The notes: a model not told the origin generated them from the sequence alone. DNA of 64,000 nt from Cardiobacteriaceae bacterium (GCA_030525785.1 JAUNEA010000001.1:124001-188000), one strand, 5' to 3'. Shown: positions 28,861 through 37,485, counted from the first letter of the stretch. A program made the numbers and translations.

Positions 28861-29865
28861 ATGAAAAAATTAACCTTAGCTCTTGTGTTGGGCTTAGCTG
28901 GTCAAAGCGCTTTGGCTGGCACACTTGAGGATATTCAAAAACGCGGCGAGGTGCGTTGTGGTGTGACTCAAGCTCTGGCAGGCTTTTCTGTGGCTGATGA
29001 TAAAGGGCAGTGGAGTGGTTTAGATGTGGATTACTGCCGCGCTATCGCCAGTGCCATTTTTAAAGACCCTAATAAAGTGAGCTTCCGTCCAACCTCATCA
29101 AAAGAACGTTTCTCCGTGTTACAAGCAGGTGAGATTGATGTTCTGGCGCGTGTAACCACATGGACACTCTCGCGCGATGTTGATTTAGCCTTTGATTTCA
29201 TTGGCGTAAACTACTATGACGGTCAAGGCTTTTTGGTGCGTAAAGATTTGGGCGTGAAAAGCGCTAAGGAATTGTCAGGCGCATCGATTTGCACCAACAC
29301 AGGCACCAGTACAGAAGTTAATATGAGCGATTATTTCAAAGCCAATAACATGGAATACAAGCCTGTGGTCTTTGAAAAATCGGAAGAAGTGAAAAGCGCT
29401 TATGATGCAGGTCGTTGCGATGTTTACTCCTCTGATGTTTCTGGATTATACGTTCAACGTAAACTCTTAAAAGATCCTGAAGCTCACGTTATTTTGCCTG
29501 ATGTGATTTCTAAAGAACCTTTAGGACCTCTCGTTCGCCAAGATGACCCACTCTTTAAAGACCTCGCCGCTTGGAGCCATTATTGCATGGTGAATGCTGA
29601 AGAGTATGGTGTCACTCAAGCCAATGTTGATGAGATGAAAAACAGCGAAAATCCCAATATCAAACGTTTGCTCGGCGTTGAACCCAATGGCGCAGCTAAG
29701 TTTGGTTTAGGTGATGATTTCTGCTACCACATTGTGAAAAATGTTGGTAACTATGGAGAAGCTTTTGACCGCAACGTTGGCGAGAAGTCAGATTTAAAAA
29801 TTGCTCGTGGTTTAAATAACTTATGGAATAATGGTGGCTTGATGTACGCACCACCTTTGCGTTAA
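28861..29865 (+). CDS. General L-amino-acid ABC transporter substrate-binding protein
   Basis: A periplasmic binding protein of the AapJ/YhdW/BztA group, 334 residues. The signal peptide MKKLTLALVLGLAGQSALA has its AXA cleavage site written by a full palindrome copy (28903-28914). The mature part has the polar amino-acid binding fold (VRCGVTQALAGF, CTNTGTSTE, CDVYSSDVSGLY, DFCYHIVKNVGNYGE). The ATG follows AAGGAG by six bases. No permease or ATPase gene is adjacent, so it is an orphan here and must share transport components encoded elsewhere. Confidence 0.9.
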   Translation: MKKLTLALVLGLAGQSALAGTLEDIQKRGEVRCGVTQALAGFSVADDKGQWSGLDVDYCRAIASAIFKDPNKVSFRPTSSKERFSVLQAGEIDVLARVTTWTLSRDVDLAFDFIGVNYYDGQGFLVRKDLGVKSAKELSGASICTNTGTSTEVNMSDYFKANNMEYKPVVFEKSEEVKSAYDAGRCDVYSSDVSGLYVQRKLLKDPEAHVILPDVISKEPLGPLVRQDDPLFKDLAAWSHYCMVNAEEYGVTQANVDEMKNSENPNIKRLLGVEPNGAAKFGLGDDFCYHIVKNVGNYGEAFDRNVGEKSDLKIARGLNNLWNNGGLMYAPPLR

Positions 29866-29900
29866 TCAGTCAAAGCGCTTTGCGTTTTCAAAAAGCAAAA

Positions 29901-29926
29901 CAAAGGGCAGGGAAACCTGCCTTTTG
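29901..29926 (+). terminator. Terminator after the amino-acid binding protein
   Basis: CAAAGGGCAGG pairs with CCTGCCTTTTG around a GAAA tetraloop, 11 bp with one G-U pair. A full palindrome copy lies just upstream (core 29873). Confidence 0.65.
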
Positions 29927-29957
29927 AGTCTTTATCCAACAATGATAGGAGTATGAG

Positions 29958-30245
29958 ATGATTGGTGTTTATGCCGTTTGTCGTTTAAAAGAAGGTCAAC
30001 AAAAGGCGTTTGAAGCATTGGCAGAAGAGTTAGCCCAAGCTTCACGCCAAGAAGTTGGTTGTTTGCAGTATCGTTATGGAAAAATTAAAGACCAAGATAA
30101 CGCCTATGCCTTTATGGAACAATGGCAAAGCCAAGCCCATTTGGAAGCCCATTTTCAACAACCTCATTTTCTTCGCGCTGGCGAGGCTTTAGGTCAGTTG
30201 TTGGCTTCAGCGCTGGAAATCAGCGTAGTGGAATTGGCAGATTAA
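29958..30245 (+). CDS. ABM-domain (YgiN-like) monooxygenase family protein
   Basis: A 95-residue single-domain protein of the antibiotic-biosynthesis-monooxygenase fold. It shows YAVCRLKEGQQKAFEAL, the GCLQYRYGK strand and FMEQWQSQAHLEAHFQQPH. Relatives include the YgiN quinol monooxygenase, but the substrate here cannot be told. The ribosome site is near ATAGGAG. Its 3' end overlaps by about 26 bases the end of a convergent small gene. Confidence 0.8.
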   Translation: MIGVYAVCRLKEGQQKAFEALAEELAQASRQEVGCLQYRYGKIKDQDNAYAFMEQWQSQAHLEAHFQQPHFLRAGEALGQLLASALEISVVELAD

Positions 30246-30522
30246 ACCCCATTGCCATCAACAATAAACCCAGACCAGCCAAAAATCCCATCACCATCAA
30301 CCCCTTCAGAACCCATTCGCCAAGCTTTAAGGTTTGAAACCACAGTTTGTCCAAAAAACGGGTAAAACCATCAGGTGGTCGTGGTAATTTCTGTTTGAGG
30401 GTAGGGAGATGCTGATGGATTTCATGATTAAAGCGCTTTGGTGGGTAAGGATTTTTGAGTTCACGAGCCAAAGCGCTTTGTTGCTCACGGTAGGCGAGGT
30501 GGCGAGGATTTAGTCGTCCCAT
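30220..30522 (-). CDS. Hypothetical small protein with a C-terminal membrane helix, after grxD
   Basis: A 100-residue reading frame starting inside the last codons of grxD (13-base overlap) and ending within the tail of the convergent ABM gene. It has a basic, proline-rich N-terminal half and one strong hydrophobic helix near the C-terminus (LMVMGFLAGLGLLLMAMGF). No family was recognised. Two full or near-full palindrome copies lie in it, giving Gln-Ser-Ala-Leu and Lys-Arg-Phe as in real genes, which is only weak support. It fills an otherwise empty 264-base gap. Confidence 0.45.
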   Translation of the reverse strand: MGRLNPRHLAYREQQSALARELKNPYPPKRFNHEIHQHLPTLKQKLPRPPDGFTRFLDKLWFQTLKLGEWVLKGLMVMGFLAGLGLLLMAMGFNLPIPLR

Positions 30523-30830
30523 TGAATATCTTTCAACAAATCTGCCAATTCTCCTTTTTCATGCATCTCCACCACGATATCGCAACCACCAATGAGTTCC
30601 CCTTTAACCCATAATTGTGGGAAAGTTGGCCAATTAGCGTATTTAGGCAGTTCGGCACGTAATTCTGGGTCTTCCAAAATATTAACATAGGCAAAAGGTG
30701 CGCCTGTTTGCTTCAAGCAATTAACCGCTTTGCTAGAAAATCCACACATAGGAAAATCAGGCGTTCCTTTCATGTAGATGATGACAGGGGCGCTGTTCAA
30801 TTGTTCTTCGATACGAGCGATGATATCCAT
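30510..30830 (-). CDS. grxD: Monothiol glutaredoxin 4
   Basis: GrxD is a CGFS-type monothiol glutaredoxin that carries and transfers [2Fe-2S] clusters with BolA-type partners. The 106-residue protein has the CGFS site at 29-32 (PDFPMCGFSSKA), the WPTFPQLW cis-proline segment and the GGCDIV glutathione-binding motif. Length is standard (about 115). Confidence 0.97.
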   Translation of the reverse strand: MDIIARIEEQLNSAPVIIYMKGTPDFPMCGFSSKAVNCLKQTGAPFAYVNILEDPELRAELPKYANWPTFPQLWVKGELIGGCDIVVEMHEKGELADLLKDIQWDD

Positions 30831-30934
30831 AAAGGTTCCTTGTTGTTTGGTTGAAAAGAGACTATCTTACCCCTTCGCCTTAAAGCGTACAAAGCGCTTT
30901 ATTGAGTGTCTGTTTTTTGATGGAGGATTTGTTG

Positions 30935-32077
30935 ATGAGCTTTTTGATGAGTAGCTATGCTCGGTTGCCGATTTCGTTTGTGCGCGGCGAGGGTTGTCGT
31001 TTATTTGATGATAAGGGGCGTGAATATTTAGATGCTTTATCGGGCATTGCGGTTTGTGGGTTAGGGCATGCGCATACGGAATTGAACGAAGTGATGCGTG
31101 AGCAAAGCCAAGCGCTTTGGCATGTGTCGAATTTGTTTACGGTGCCAGAGCAGGAAAGAGCAGGGGCGCGATTGGCAAGCCTAATGGAGATGGAGAAGGT
31201 TTATTTCTGCAACTCTGGCGCTGAGGCAAATGAGGCGGCTTTGAAATTGGCGCGTTTGCATGGTAAAGCGCGTGGTTTAACTGATGGTTTGGTGGTGAGT
31301 TTTAAAGGTAGCTTTCATGGTCGTACATTTGGTGCCATGAGCCTCACAGGCAATCCTAAAATCCAAGATGGCTTTGCGCCGCTGGTACCCAATATTGTGC
31401 AACTGCCTTACAACGATAAAGAAGCTTTAAGCGCTTTGGCTGGTAAGCGTGTTGTGGCGGTTCTTTTAGAGACGATTCAAGGAGAAGGTGGTGTCAATCC
31501 TGTAACGCCAGAATTTTTGCATTATGTACGTCGTTTTTGCGATGAACAAAGCGCTTTGATGATGGTAGATGAAATTCAAACGGGCATGGCACGCACAGGA
31601 ACTTTTGCTAGCTATCAAGGCTTAGGCGTGATGCCTGATGTGGTGAGTATGGCGAAGGCTTTGGGCAATGGCTTGCCTGTAGGCGCAACTCTGGCTCGTG
31701 GAGCAGCAGCTTCTTATTTCCAAGCAGGCAAACATGGGTCTACCTTTGGTGGTACGCCTTTGGTATGTGCTGTCGTGGATAAAGTATTGGAGATTTACGA
31801 ACGCGACAATCTGGCGGAGCGAGCAAAAGTGCAGGGCGATAAATTACGCGAGAAGTTGCAAAGCGCTTTGGGGCATCAGGTACGCGAGATTCGTGGGCGC
31901 GGTTTAATGCTGGGGCTGGAGTTGTTGGAAAAACGAGAAGGTTTGATGCAACGGGCTTTAGACGTGGGATTGGTGATGAATGTGACGGCGGAAAAAGTAA
32001 TTCGCCTACTGCCACCTCTAATCATCAACGATGCTGAAATAGAAGAGCTGGTACACAAATTAACGAAGATTTTATAA
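30935..32077 (+). CDS. argD: Acetylornithine aminotransferase
   Basis: ArgD transaminates N-acetylglutamate semialdehyde in arginine synthesis and can serve as succinyldiaminopimelate aminotransferase in lysine synthesis. The 380-residue class III PLP enzyme has NSGAEANEAALK, VDEIQTGMARTG, and Lys241 (SMAKALGNG) as the PLP lysine. The ATG at 30935 follows GGAGG by eight bases; an in-frame upstream start would add 11 residues. A second ATG at 30950 is also possible. Four palindrome copies are present. Confidence 0.95.
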   Translation: MSFLMSSYARLPISFVRGEGCRLFDDKGREYLDALSGIAVCGLGHAHTELNEVMREQSQALWHVSNLFTVPEQERAGARLASLMEMEKVYFCNSGAEANEAALKLARLHGKARGLTDGLVVSFKGSFHGRTFGAMSLTGNPKIQDGFAPLVPNIVQLPYNDKEALSALAGKRVVAVLLETIQGEGGVNPVTPEFLHYVRRFCDEQSALMMVDEIQTGMARTGTFASYQGLGVMPDVVSMAKALGNGLPVGATLARGAAASYFQAGKHGSTFGGTPLVCAVVDKVLEIYERDNLAERAKVQGDKLREKLQSALGHQVREIRGRGLMLGLELLEKREGLMQRALDVGLVMNVTAEKVIRLLPPLIINDAEIEELVHKLTKIL

Positions 32078-32129
32078 GTTTCTTAGTAGCTTACCAAAAA
32101 TGATAAGTTGATTTACTTAAATGTAACAA

Positions 32130-32174
32130 GGGTTTTGTTCAGGTTTTATTATGATTAAAACCTGAACAAAACCC
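32130..32174. promoter_or_regulatory. Perfect 19-bp inverted repeat upstream of yceI-family gene
   Basis: GGGTTTTGTTCAGGTTTTA (32130-32148) and its exact reverse complement (32156-32174) flank a seven-base loop. The right arm ends three bases before TAGGAG, the ribosome site of the next gene. No T-run follows on either side, so it is not an ordinary terminator. It could be a repressor operator or a 5'-UTR hairpin that blocks or protects the ribosome site. It is unrelated to the AAGCGCTT palindrome. Confidence 0.7.
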
Positions 32175-32189
32175 CTTAGGAGTATTATC

Positions 32190-32747
32190 ATGAAAAAATT
32201 TGGTTTAATGGCGTTTGCATTAGCAGCTGGTATTGCTCAAGCAGCAACTTATAACATTGACCCTCATCATACCAATGTTCGTTTTCACATTGACCATTTC
32301 GGTACTTCAACCAACACAGGTGGTATCTACGCTTTAGAAGGCAAAGTGGAATTTGATGCGGAGAAAAAAGAAGGCAGCGTTTCTGTTGAAATCCCTGTGA
32401 AATTCAACAGCGGTAATGCTCATTTTGACAATCATTTGGCGAGCGCTGATATTTTCAACGCCGAAAAATTCCCAACCATCAAATTTGTCTCTAAGCAATT
32501 TAACTTTGAAGGCGATAAAGTGAAAAGTGTTGATGGCGATTTAACCATTCTCGACCAAACCCACCCAGTCACTTTAAACGCTACCAAATTCAATTGCTAT
32601 GATAGCCCTATGTTGAAAACGCAAGTTTGTGGCGGTGATTTTGAAGTACAATTAGACCGTAGCCAATGGGGCGTTCATTATTTGACGGATGTTGGCATGG
32701 CGAAAGATGTTCGTGTGACTGTACAAATCGAAGCTGCCAAACAGTAA
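32190..32747 (+). CDS. YceI-family periplasmic lipid-binding-type protein
   Basis: A 185-residue secreted protein with signal peptide 1-18 (cleavage after AQA) and the YceI lipocalin-like beta barrel, a fold that binds isoprenoid or similar lipids. Family landmarks are TYNIDPHHTNVRFHIDHFG, HLASADIFNAEKFPTIKF and the FEVQLDRSQWGV strand. Two cysteines in the late region could form a disulfide. Ligand and role are unknown. The gene has no palindrome copy and is preceded by a striking inverted repeat. Confidence 0.88.
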   Translation: MKKFGLMAFALAAGIAQAATYNIDPHHTNVRFHIDHFGTSTNTGGIYALEGKVEFDAEKKEGSVSVEIPVKFNSGNAHFDNHLASADIFNAEKFPTIKFVSKQFNFEGDKVKSVDGDLTILDQTHPVTLNATKFNCYDSPMLKTQVCGGDFEVQLDRSQWGVHYLTDVGMAKDVRVTVQIEAAKQ

Positions 32748-32778
32748 TAGCATTACGCTACGCGAAGCGCTTTATGTC

Positions 32779-32808
32779 AAAACCTTCCCATCATGGGAAG
32801 GTTTTTTA
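32779..32808 (+). terminator. Terminator after the YceI-family gene
   Basis: AAAACCTTCCCA (32779-32790) pairs with TGGGAAGGTTTT (32794-32805) and a T-run follows to 32807. A palindrome copy (core 32765) lies just upstream. Confidence 0.85.
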
Positions 32809-32914
32809 TGTGTATCAGCTACCCAAATCTCATTTCGCATAATGATTATTATGTTAAATAACAAAGACTTATCTTGAAACCAATTGAAGCAAGTTTAAGC
32901 CACTTCTACTTAAC

Positions 32915-33640
32915 CTACCTCTTTTGATACACCTCAAACCAATGTCTCATGTGTTGCCAATCCTCATCTAACGGCGCGATGATTTTGATGGTTTCTCTCT
33001 TCTGCAACGATTGAAAATGGAGCTCGTGGGCGTGAAGCCATAGCCTCGAAATACCCGTAAAAGATTGCATGGCACGATTTTGTTTCAAATCGCCATAAGC
33101 GGTATCGCCAATGATGGGGTGAAAAATATGTTTAAGATGGCGGCGGAGTTGATGTTTGCGACCTGTCTTAGGCATCAGTTTAAGCCACGAAAACCGTGAA
33201 CTCTGATGCTTGGCTTGAACTTGAAAAGGAAACTCGGCATGCATCATGCACGCATAATGGCTCAAAGCGCTTTGAGCCTCAGCGTCAGGGTCTCTATGAA
33301 TATCAGCAATCGGATCGTGAATGGGCTTGAGTGGATAATCAATGGTTCCTGACTCGCTCAACCAACCACGAACCACCGCCAAATAAACTTTCTGCACTTC
33401 ATTTTGTTGGAACTGCTTGGCAAATTCATGAGCAGATTCTGAACTCAATGCCAATAATACAGCGCCTGAGGTTGGTCTATCCAAACGATGTACAGGGTAA
33501 ACCTTTCGCCCAATTTGATTACGTACCGTTTGCAGTAAAAATGTTGTCTCATGAACATCTAAAAAACTGCGATGCATCAACATACCAGCAGGTTTATTCA
33601 CCACTACGCAATCTTCATTTTGGTAAAGTATTTCTATCAT
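32915..33640 (-). CDS. truC: tRNA pseudouridine(65) synthase TruC
   Basis: TruC isomerises U65 in tRNA to pseudouridine. The 241-residue RluA-family protein has the catalytic HRLDRPTSG with Asp54, LMPKTGRKHQLRRHLKH, and HPIIGDTAYGD, and closely follows E. coli TruC including MIEILYQNED at the start. The ATG at 33640 is therefore preferred over an 18-residue extension. It is divergent from rsmJ with only 25 bases between, so the promoters must overlap. Confidence 0.92.
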   Translation of the reverse strand: MIEILYQNEDCVVVNKPAGMLMHRSFLDVHETTFLLQTVRNQIGRKVYPVHRLDRPTSGAVLLALSSESAHEFAKQFQQNEVQKVYLAVVRGWLSESGTIDYPLKPIHDPIADIHRDPDAEAQSALSHYACMMHAEFPFQVQAKHQSSRFSWLKLMPKTGRKHQLRRHLKHIFHPIIGDTAYGDLKQNRAMQSFTGISRLWLHAHELHFQSLQKRETIKIIAPLDEDWQHMRHWFEVYQKR

Positions 33641-33665
33641 TGTTCCAACCTTTAGCGAATTATTT

Positions 33666-34412
33666 ATGAGCCATTCTATCGATTTTACTGCCAATTTCTA
33701 TGGTGACCCTGCCCTATTGCCCATAGGATTTCAGCTCCTAACCTCGCCGCCTGAGCAAGATTTTTATCTGACTTATGAGCATGGTGGTTATATTCTGCGT
33801 GAAGGAGCAAAGCGCTTTGGCGAACTTTCTATTGATTTTCACGAAGCTTATTATCGCGCACGCGGTGGCACAGAATATCTTCCCAAAGCGCTTAAGGGTT
33901 TAAAAATGATGAGTGTTTTAGATGTGACGGCTGGCTGGGGTCGAGATAGCTGGCTGCTGGCTTATCGGGGATTTCAGGTCACAATGGTGGAGAGAAATCC
34001 TTATCTGGGCTTTTTGTTGCAACAAGCCGTTCAAACCGCGCAAGCTTCCAATAGCATTGGTACGGTTGCAGCAAGGCTATCGTTCATCGCAACAGACGCC
34101 CTTACTTATTTAAACGAATACTTAGCAAAGCGCTTTGATAATCTCTTGTGGGGTGCGATTTATCTTGACCCCATGTATCCTGAACGAAAAAAACAGGCTA
34201 TGGTAAAAAAGCCGATGCAAGTATTGCAGGCTTTGCTAGGAGAAGCTGGAGATGGTGAAGATTTACTAGCATGCGCACGATTAGCGATAGCAGCTGGTTT
34301 GTGCGAACGGGTGGTGGTGAAACGTCCGCAAACTGCACCACATTTAAGCGTTGATAAGCCTGATTACAGCATTGACGCGCCCAATACTCGGTTTGATGTT
34401 TACCGCAATTGA
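33666..34412 (+). CDS. rsmJ: 16S rRNA (guanine-1516-N2)-methyltransferase RsmJ
   Basis: RsmJ methylates G1516 of 16S rRNA. The 248-residue protein has the SAM-binding DVTAGWGRDSWLLA near 83-96, MVERNPYLGFLLQ, and the catalytic-type motif LDPMYPERKKQAMVKK near 168, which is characteristic of this family. Three palindrome copies give Lys-Arg-Phe, Lys-Ala-Leu and Lys-Arg-Phe. ogt follows after 13 bases. Confidence 0.94.
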   Translation: MSHSIDFTANFYGDPALLPIGFQLLTSPPEQDFYLTYEHGGYILREGAKRFGELSIDFHEAYYRARGGTEYLPKALKGLKMMSVLDVTAGWGRDSWLLAYRGFQVTMVERNPYLGFLLQQAVQTAQASNSIGTVAARLSFIATDALTYLNEYLAKRFDNLLWGAIYLDPMYPERKKQAMVKKPMQVLQALLGEAGDGEDLLACARLAIAAGLCERVVVKRPQTAPHLSVDKPDYSIDAPNTRFDVYRN

Positions 34413-34425
34413 TGGAGACAATGTG

Positions 34426-35094
34426 ATGATAGATACCCTCACCGCCTCTACCAAAGCGCTTTGCCAATTCTCACAACATTTTCCCAATAGCCACAACGCC
34501 AAGCTCTACGATACACCACTTGGCATCATGCTTGGTTTAATCTCCGCTGATGGTTTACATCATCTAACCTTTATCGATGATCCAACATTGCCCACCATTC
34601 TGAAACAGTGGCAAGCAAATACTGCGATGAATTCGCCTGATGCTCTATTGCTCCAACAACATCAACATTTAGCCATGTGGTTACATACCTATTTTTCTGG
34701 TCAGACCACAAGCCCTCCCCCTATGAATCTCGCCCCACAAGGAACGCCATTCCAACAACATGTTTGGCAAGCTCTATGCCATATTCCTTATGGAACTACT
34801 TGGACTTACCAACAACAAGCCCAATGGATTGGTCGTGAGAAAGCCTTTCGTGCTGTTGGCAGTGCTAATGGCTGCAACCCCATTGTAGTGGCTATTCCAT
34901 GCCATCGTGTGGTGGCAAAAGGCAATGGTTTAGGCGGTTATACAGGAGGATTGTGGAGAAAAAGCGCTTTGTTGCATTTGGAGCGCACCCGAGAACCCTT
35001 GCCTACTCTACCCGAATATCAAACGCTCGACCAAGCCATTCAAAAGCTGATGCCTGCCGATGTTTTATCCTGTTTTCGTTTGAAAGCCTTATGA
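34426..35094 (+). CDS. ogt: Methylated-DNA--protein-cysteine methyltransferase
   Basis: This suicide repair protein removes O6-alkyl groups from guanine onto its own cysteine. The 222-residue product has an N-terminal RNase H-like domain and the C-terminal active-site motif PCHRV with Cys159, plus GLGGYTGGLWRKSALLHLE. There is no Ada regulatory domain. The start is ATG 34426 (or GTG 34423), after GGAGA. The C-terminus is longer than usual by about 30 residues. Ogt and a stand-alone AdaB cannot be separated from sequence alone. Confidence 0.9.
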   Translation: MIDTLTASTKALCQFSQHFPNSHNAKLYDTPLGIMLGLISADGLHHLTFIDDPTLPTILKQWQANTAMNSPDALLLQQHQHLAMWLHTYFSGQTTSPPPMNLAPQGTPFQQHVWQALCHIPYGTTWTYQQQAQWIGREKAFRAVGSANGCNPIVVAIPCHRVVAKGNGLGGYTGGLWRKSALLHLERTREPLPTLPEYQTLDQAIQKLMPADVLSCFRLKAL

Positions 35095-35109
35095 AGTGAG
35101 CGTTATAAT
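35080..35109 (+). promoter_or_regulatory. Probable sigma-70 promoter of the purC operon
   Basis: TTGAAA (35080-35085) and a perfect TATAAT (35104-35109) are separated by 18 bases, about 60 bases before purC. The -35 lies in the last codons of ogt. No E. coli-type PurR operator was recognised. Confidence 0.6.
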
Positions 35110-35168
35110 GCAAGTCATCTTCTGCATTCTTTTCGCACTGTTTCAAAAACCCCTTGAGGAGATATTTT

Positions 35169-35903
35169 ATGGAAAAAAAAGCGCTTTTGTATTCAGGTAA
35201 AGCCAAATCTGTTTATGCGACAGAAGAGTCTCAAAAAGTCATTATTTATTATAATGATGATGCAACAGCATTTAATGGCGAAAAGCATGCCATTATTGAT
35301 GGTAAAGGCATATTGAACAATAAAATCTCTACCTTAATTTTTAGCGTATTACGAGGCGCAGGTGTGCCAACGCATTATGTAGAAACTTTGAATGAACGCG
35401 AACAATTGTGCGAACAAGTCAGCATTATTCCCTTAGAAGTGATTGTGCGCAATACCATTGCAGGCTCTATGGCAAAGCGCTTAGGCTTACCAGAGGGGAA
35501 AGAGTTGGATTACCCTGTTTTTGAAATTTGCTACAAAAATGATAGCTTAGGCGATCCGCTCATCAATGATGACCATGCGGTTGCGCTAGGGGTTGTTACT
35601 TATGAAGAATTAGACCACATTTATGAACTCACTGACCAAATCAATTATATTGTTTCGGGCTTATTCGCAGATTGTGGTATTCAATTGGTCGATTTCAAAA
35701 TTGAATTTGGGAAAAATGCAGAAGGCGAAATTGTATTAGCTGATGAGATTAGCCCTGATTGCTGCCGCTTATGGGATATGGAAAGTGGCGAAAAACTTGA
35801 TAAAGACCGTTTTCGCCGTGATTTAGGTAATATTATTGCCTCATATGAAGAAGTCTTAGATCGCTTGGAACAGGTAATTTTGCAAGAAGGTGAGGACGAA
35901 TAA
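35169..35903 (+). CDS. purC: SAICAR synthetase
   Basis: PurC joins CAIR and aspartate with ATP to give SAICAR. The 244-residue protein has [11 protein letters not shown] at the N-terminus, VRNTIAGS, the DFKIEFG motif and [12 protein letters not shown]. The ATG at 35169 follows GAGGAG by seven bases. It is the first gene of purC-purM-purN-purD; its stop overlaps the purM start as TAATG. A palindrome copy lies in the first codons, written as Lys-Ala-Leu. Confidence 0.97.
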   Translation: MEKKALLYSGKAKSVYATEESQKVIIYYNDDATAFNGEKHAIIDGKGILNNKISTLIFSVLRGAGVPTHYVETLNEREQLCEQVSIIPLEVIVRNTIAGSMAKRLGLPEGKELDYPVFEICYKNDSLGDPLINDDHAVALGVVTYEELDHIYELTDQINYIVSGLFADCGIQLVDFKIEFGKNAEGEIVLADEISPDCCRLWDMESGEKLDKDRFRRDLGNIIASYEEVLDRLEQVILQEGEDE

Positions 35904-36907
35904 TGGCGGGCTTAGATTACAAAAGCGCAGGCGTTGATAAAGAGGCAGGTTACGATACCGTTGAGCGCATTAAGCGCTTTGCCAGCCGTACTCATAATCC
36001 ACGTGTGATGGGGCAAATTGGGGCTTTTGGTGCCTTTTACGATTTAAGCGGTTACCAAGAGCCGATTTTGGTCTCTGGCACTGATGGCGTTGGTACCAAA
36101 CTCAAAATCGCCTTCGCACTTGAGCGTTACAACACCATTGGCATTGATGCGGTGGCAATGTGTGTTAATGATATTTTGTGTCACGGCGCTTCCCCCCAGT
36201 TTTTCTTGGATTACTTGGCTTGTGGCAAGCTAGAACCCACTGTAGCAGCGGATATTGTGCAAGGTATTTCAGAAGGTTGTTTACAAGCAGGCGCTGCCTT
36301 GATTGGTGGAGAAACTGCCGAAATGCCGGGTTTTTATCAAGCAGGCGAATATGATATTGCAGGCTTTGCAGTCGGTGTGGTGGAAAAAAGCGCTTTGATT
36401 GATGGGAGCAAAGTTGAGGCTGGCGATGTGATTATTGCCCTGCCCTCCTCTGGTTTCCATAGCAATGGTTATTCCTTGTTGCGCAAAATTTTTACCGATT
36501 TCTCGGAAGTGATTGATGGGGTGTCGGTTGGTGAAACCTTGCTTACTCCGACTAAAATTTATGTCAAACCTGTATTGGAAGCATTGAAAAAGCATCAAAT
36601 TCACGGTTTGGCGCATATCACAGGTGGTGGTTTGCCTGAAAATCTTCCACGCGCATATCGTCAAGGTTTGACGGCGGTTATCGACACCAAAGCGCTTCCT
36701 GAATTGCCCTTGATGGAGCGGATTTATCAGCAGGTTCAACGTTCTGAATGCTTTGGTACATTCAATATGGGCGTGGGCTTTATTCTGATTGCTCCCAAAC
36801 AAGAACAAAGCGCTTTGCTTGAAACTTTACGCTCACATGGTGAATCTCCTATCGTGATTGGGGAGATGCAAGCAGGTGACGAATCATTGATTCTAAAGGG
36901 ATTATGA
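35903..36907 (+). CDS. purM: Phosphoribosylformylglycinamidine cyclo-ligase
   Basis: PurM closes the imidazole ring of AIR from FGAM with ATP. The 334-residue protein begins LDYKSAGVDKEAGYD and has SGTDGVGTKLK, the CVNDILCHGA segment, GGETAEMPGFY and HITGGGLPENLPR, all family landmarks. Its ATG overlaps the purC stop by one base and its own stop overlaps purN by four bases (ATGA), indicating translational coupling along the operon. Confidence 0.98.
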   Translation: MAGLDYKSAGVDKEAGYDTVERIKRFASRTHNPRVMGQIGAFGAFYDLSGYQEPILVSGTDGVGTKLKIAFALERYNTIGIDAVAMCVNDILCHGASPQFFLDYLACGKLEPTVAADIVQGISEGCLQAGAALIGGETAEMPGFYQAGEYDIAGFAVGVVEKSALIDGSKVEAGDVIIALPSSGFHSNGYSLLRKIFTDFSEVIDGVSVGETLLTPTKIYVKPVLEALKKHQIHGLAHITGGGLPENLPRAYRQGLTAVIDTKALPELPLMERIYQQVQRSECFGTFNMGVGFILIAPKQEQSALLETLRSHGESPIVIGEMQAGDESLILKGL

Positions 36908-37485
36908 TGAAACCTGTTGCTGTTATACCGCGTGTGGCAGTGTTGATTTCTGGTGGTGGCTCTAATTTAGCCGCCATCATTTCTGCTGTAGAACAAAATC
37001 TTTTGCCAATCAAGCTTGAAACAGTTATTGCTGACCGCGATTGCGCAGGCAAACAACACGCTTTTAATGCCCATATTTCTTTCCAAATGATTGACCGAAA
37101 ACTTCCCGATTTCGCCATGCGTTTAAACGAGGCTCTCAAAGAAATCGATTGGATTGTATTGGCAGGGTTTTTAAGCGTTGTGCCAAGCGCTTTGGTAGAA
37201 AGATTTCCTCGTAAAATCATCAATCTTCATCCTTCTTTGTTGCCTAAATTTGGTGGCATGGGTATGTATGGTATGCGCGTACATCAAGCCGTTTTGGCGG
37301 CGGGGGAAAGTGAAAGCGGTTGCACGGTTCATTTTGTGGATAACGGCGTGGATACAGGCGAGATTATTGCGCAGGCTTCGGTTCCTGTGTTGGCTGATGA
37401 TGTGGCTGAAACGTTGGCAAAACGTGTACAACAACAAGAGCATCTATTATTGGTCAAAACCTTACAAAAGCTGATTGCTCAATGA
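36904..37485 (+). CDS. purN: Phosphoribosylglycinamide formyltransferase (folate-dependent)
   Basis: PurN formylates GAR with 10-formyl-THF. The 193-residue protein has VLISGGGSNLAAII, the catalytic INLHPSLLPKFGG region and VDNGVDTGEII with the late catalytic Asp. The N-terminus has either of two tandem ATGs (36904, 36907). It overlaps purM by four bases. purM-purN pairing is standard in gammaproteobacteria; adding purC and purD to the same run is less common there. Confidence 0.97.
   Translation: MMKPVAVIPRVAVLISGGGSNLAAIISAVEQNLLPIKLETVIADRDCAGKQHAFNAHISFQMIDRKLPDFAMRLNEALKEIDWIVLAGFLSVVPSALVERFPRKIINLHPSLLPKFGGMGMYGMRVHQAVLAAGESESGCTVHFVDNGVDTGEIIAQASVPVLADDVAETLAKRVQQQEHLLLVKTLQKLIAQ

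Noticed and set aside
36281-36808. 175-codon minus-strand frame inside purM
   Set aside because: Antisense to an intact conserved purM; composition follows from purM codons.
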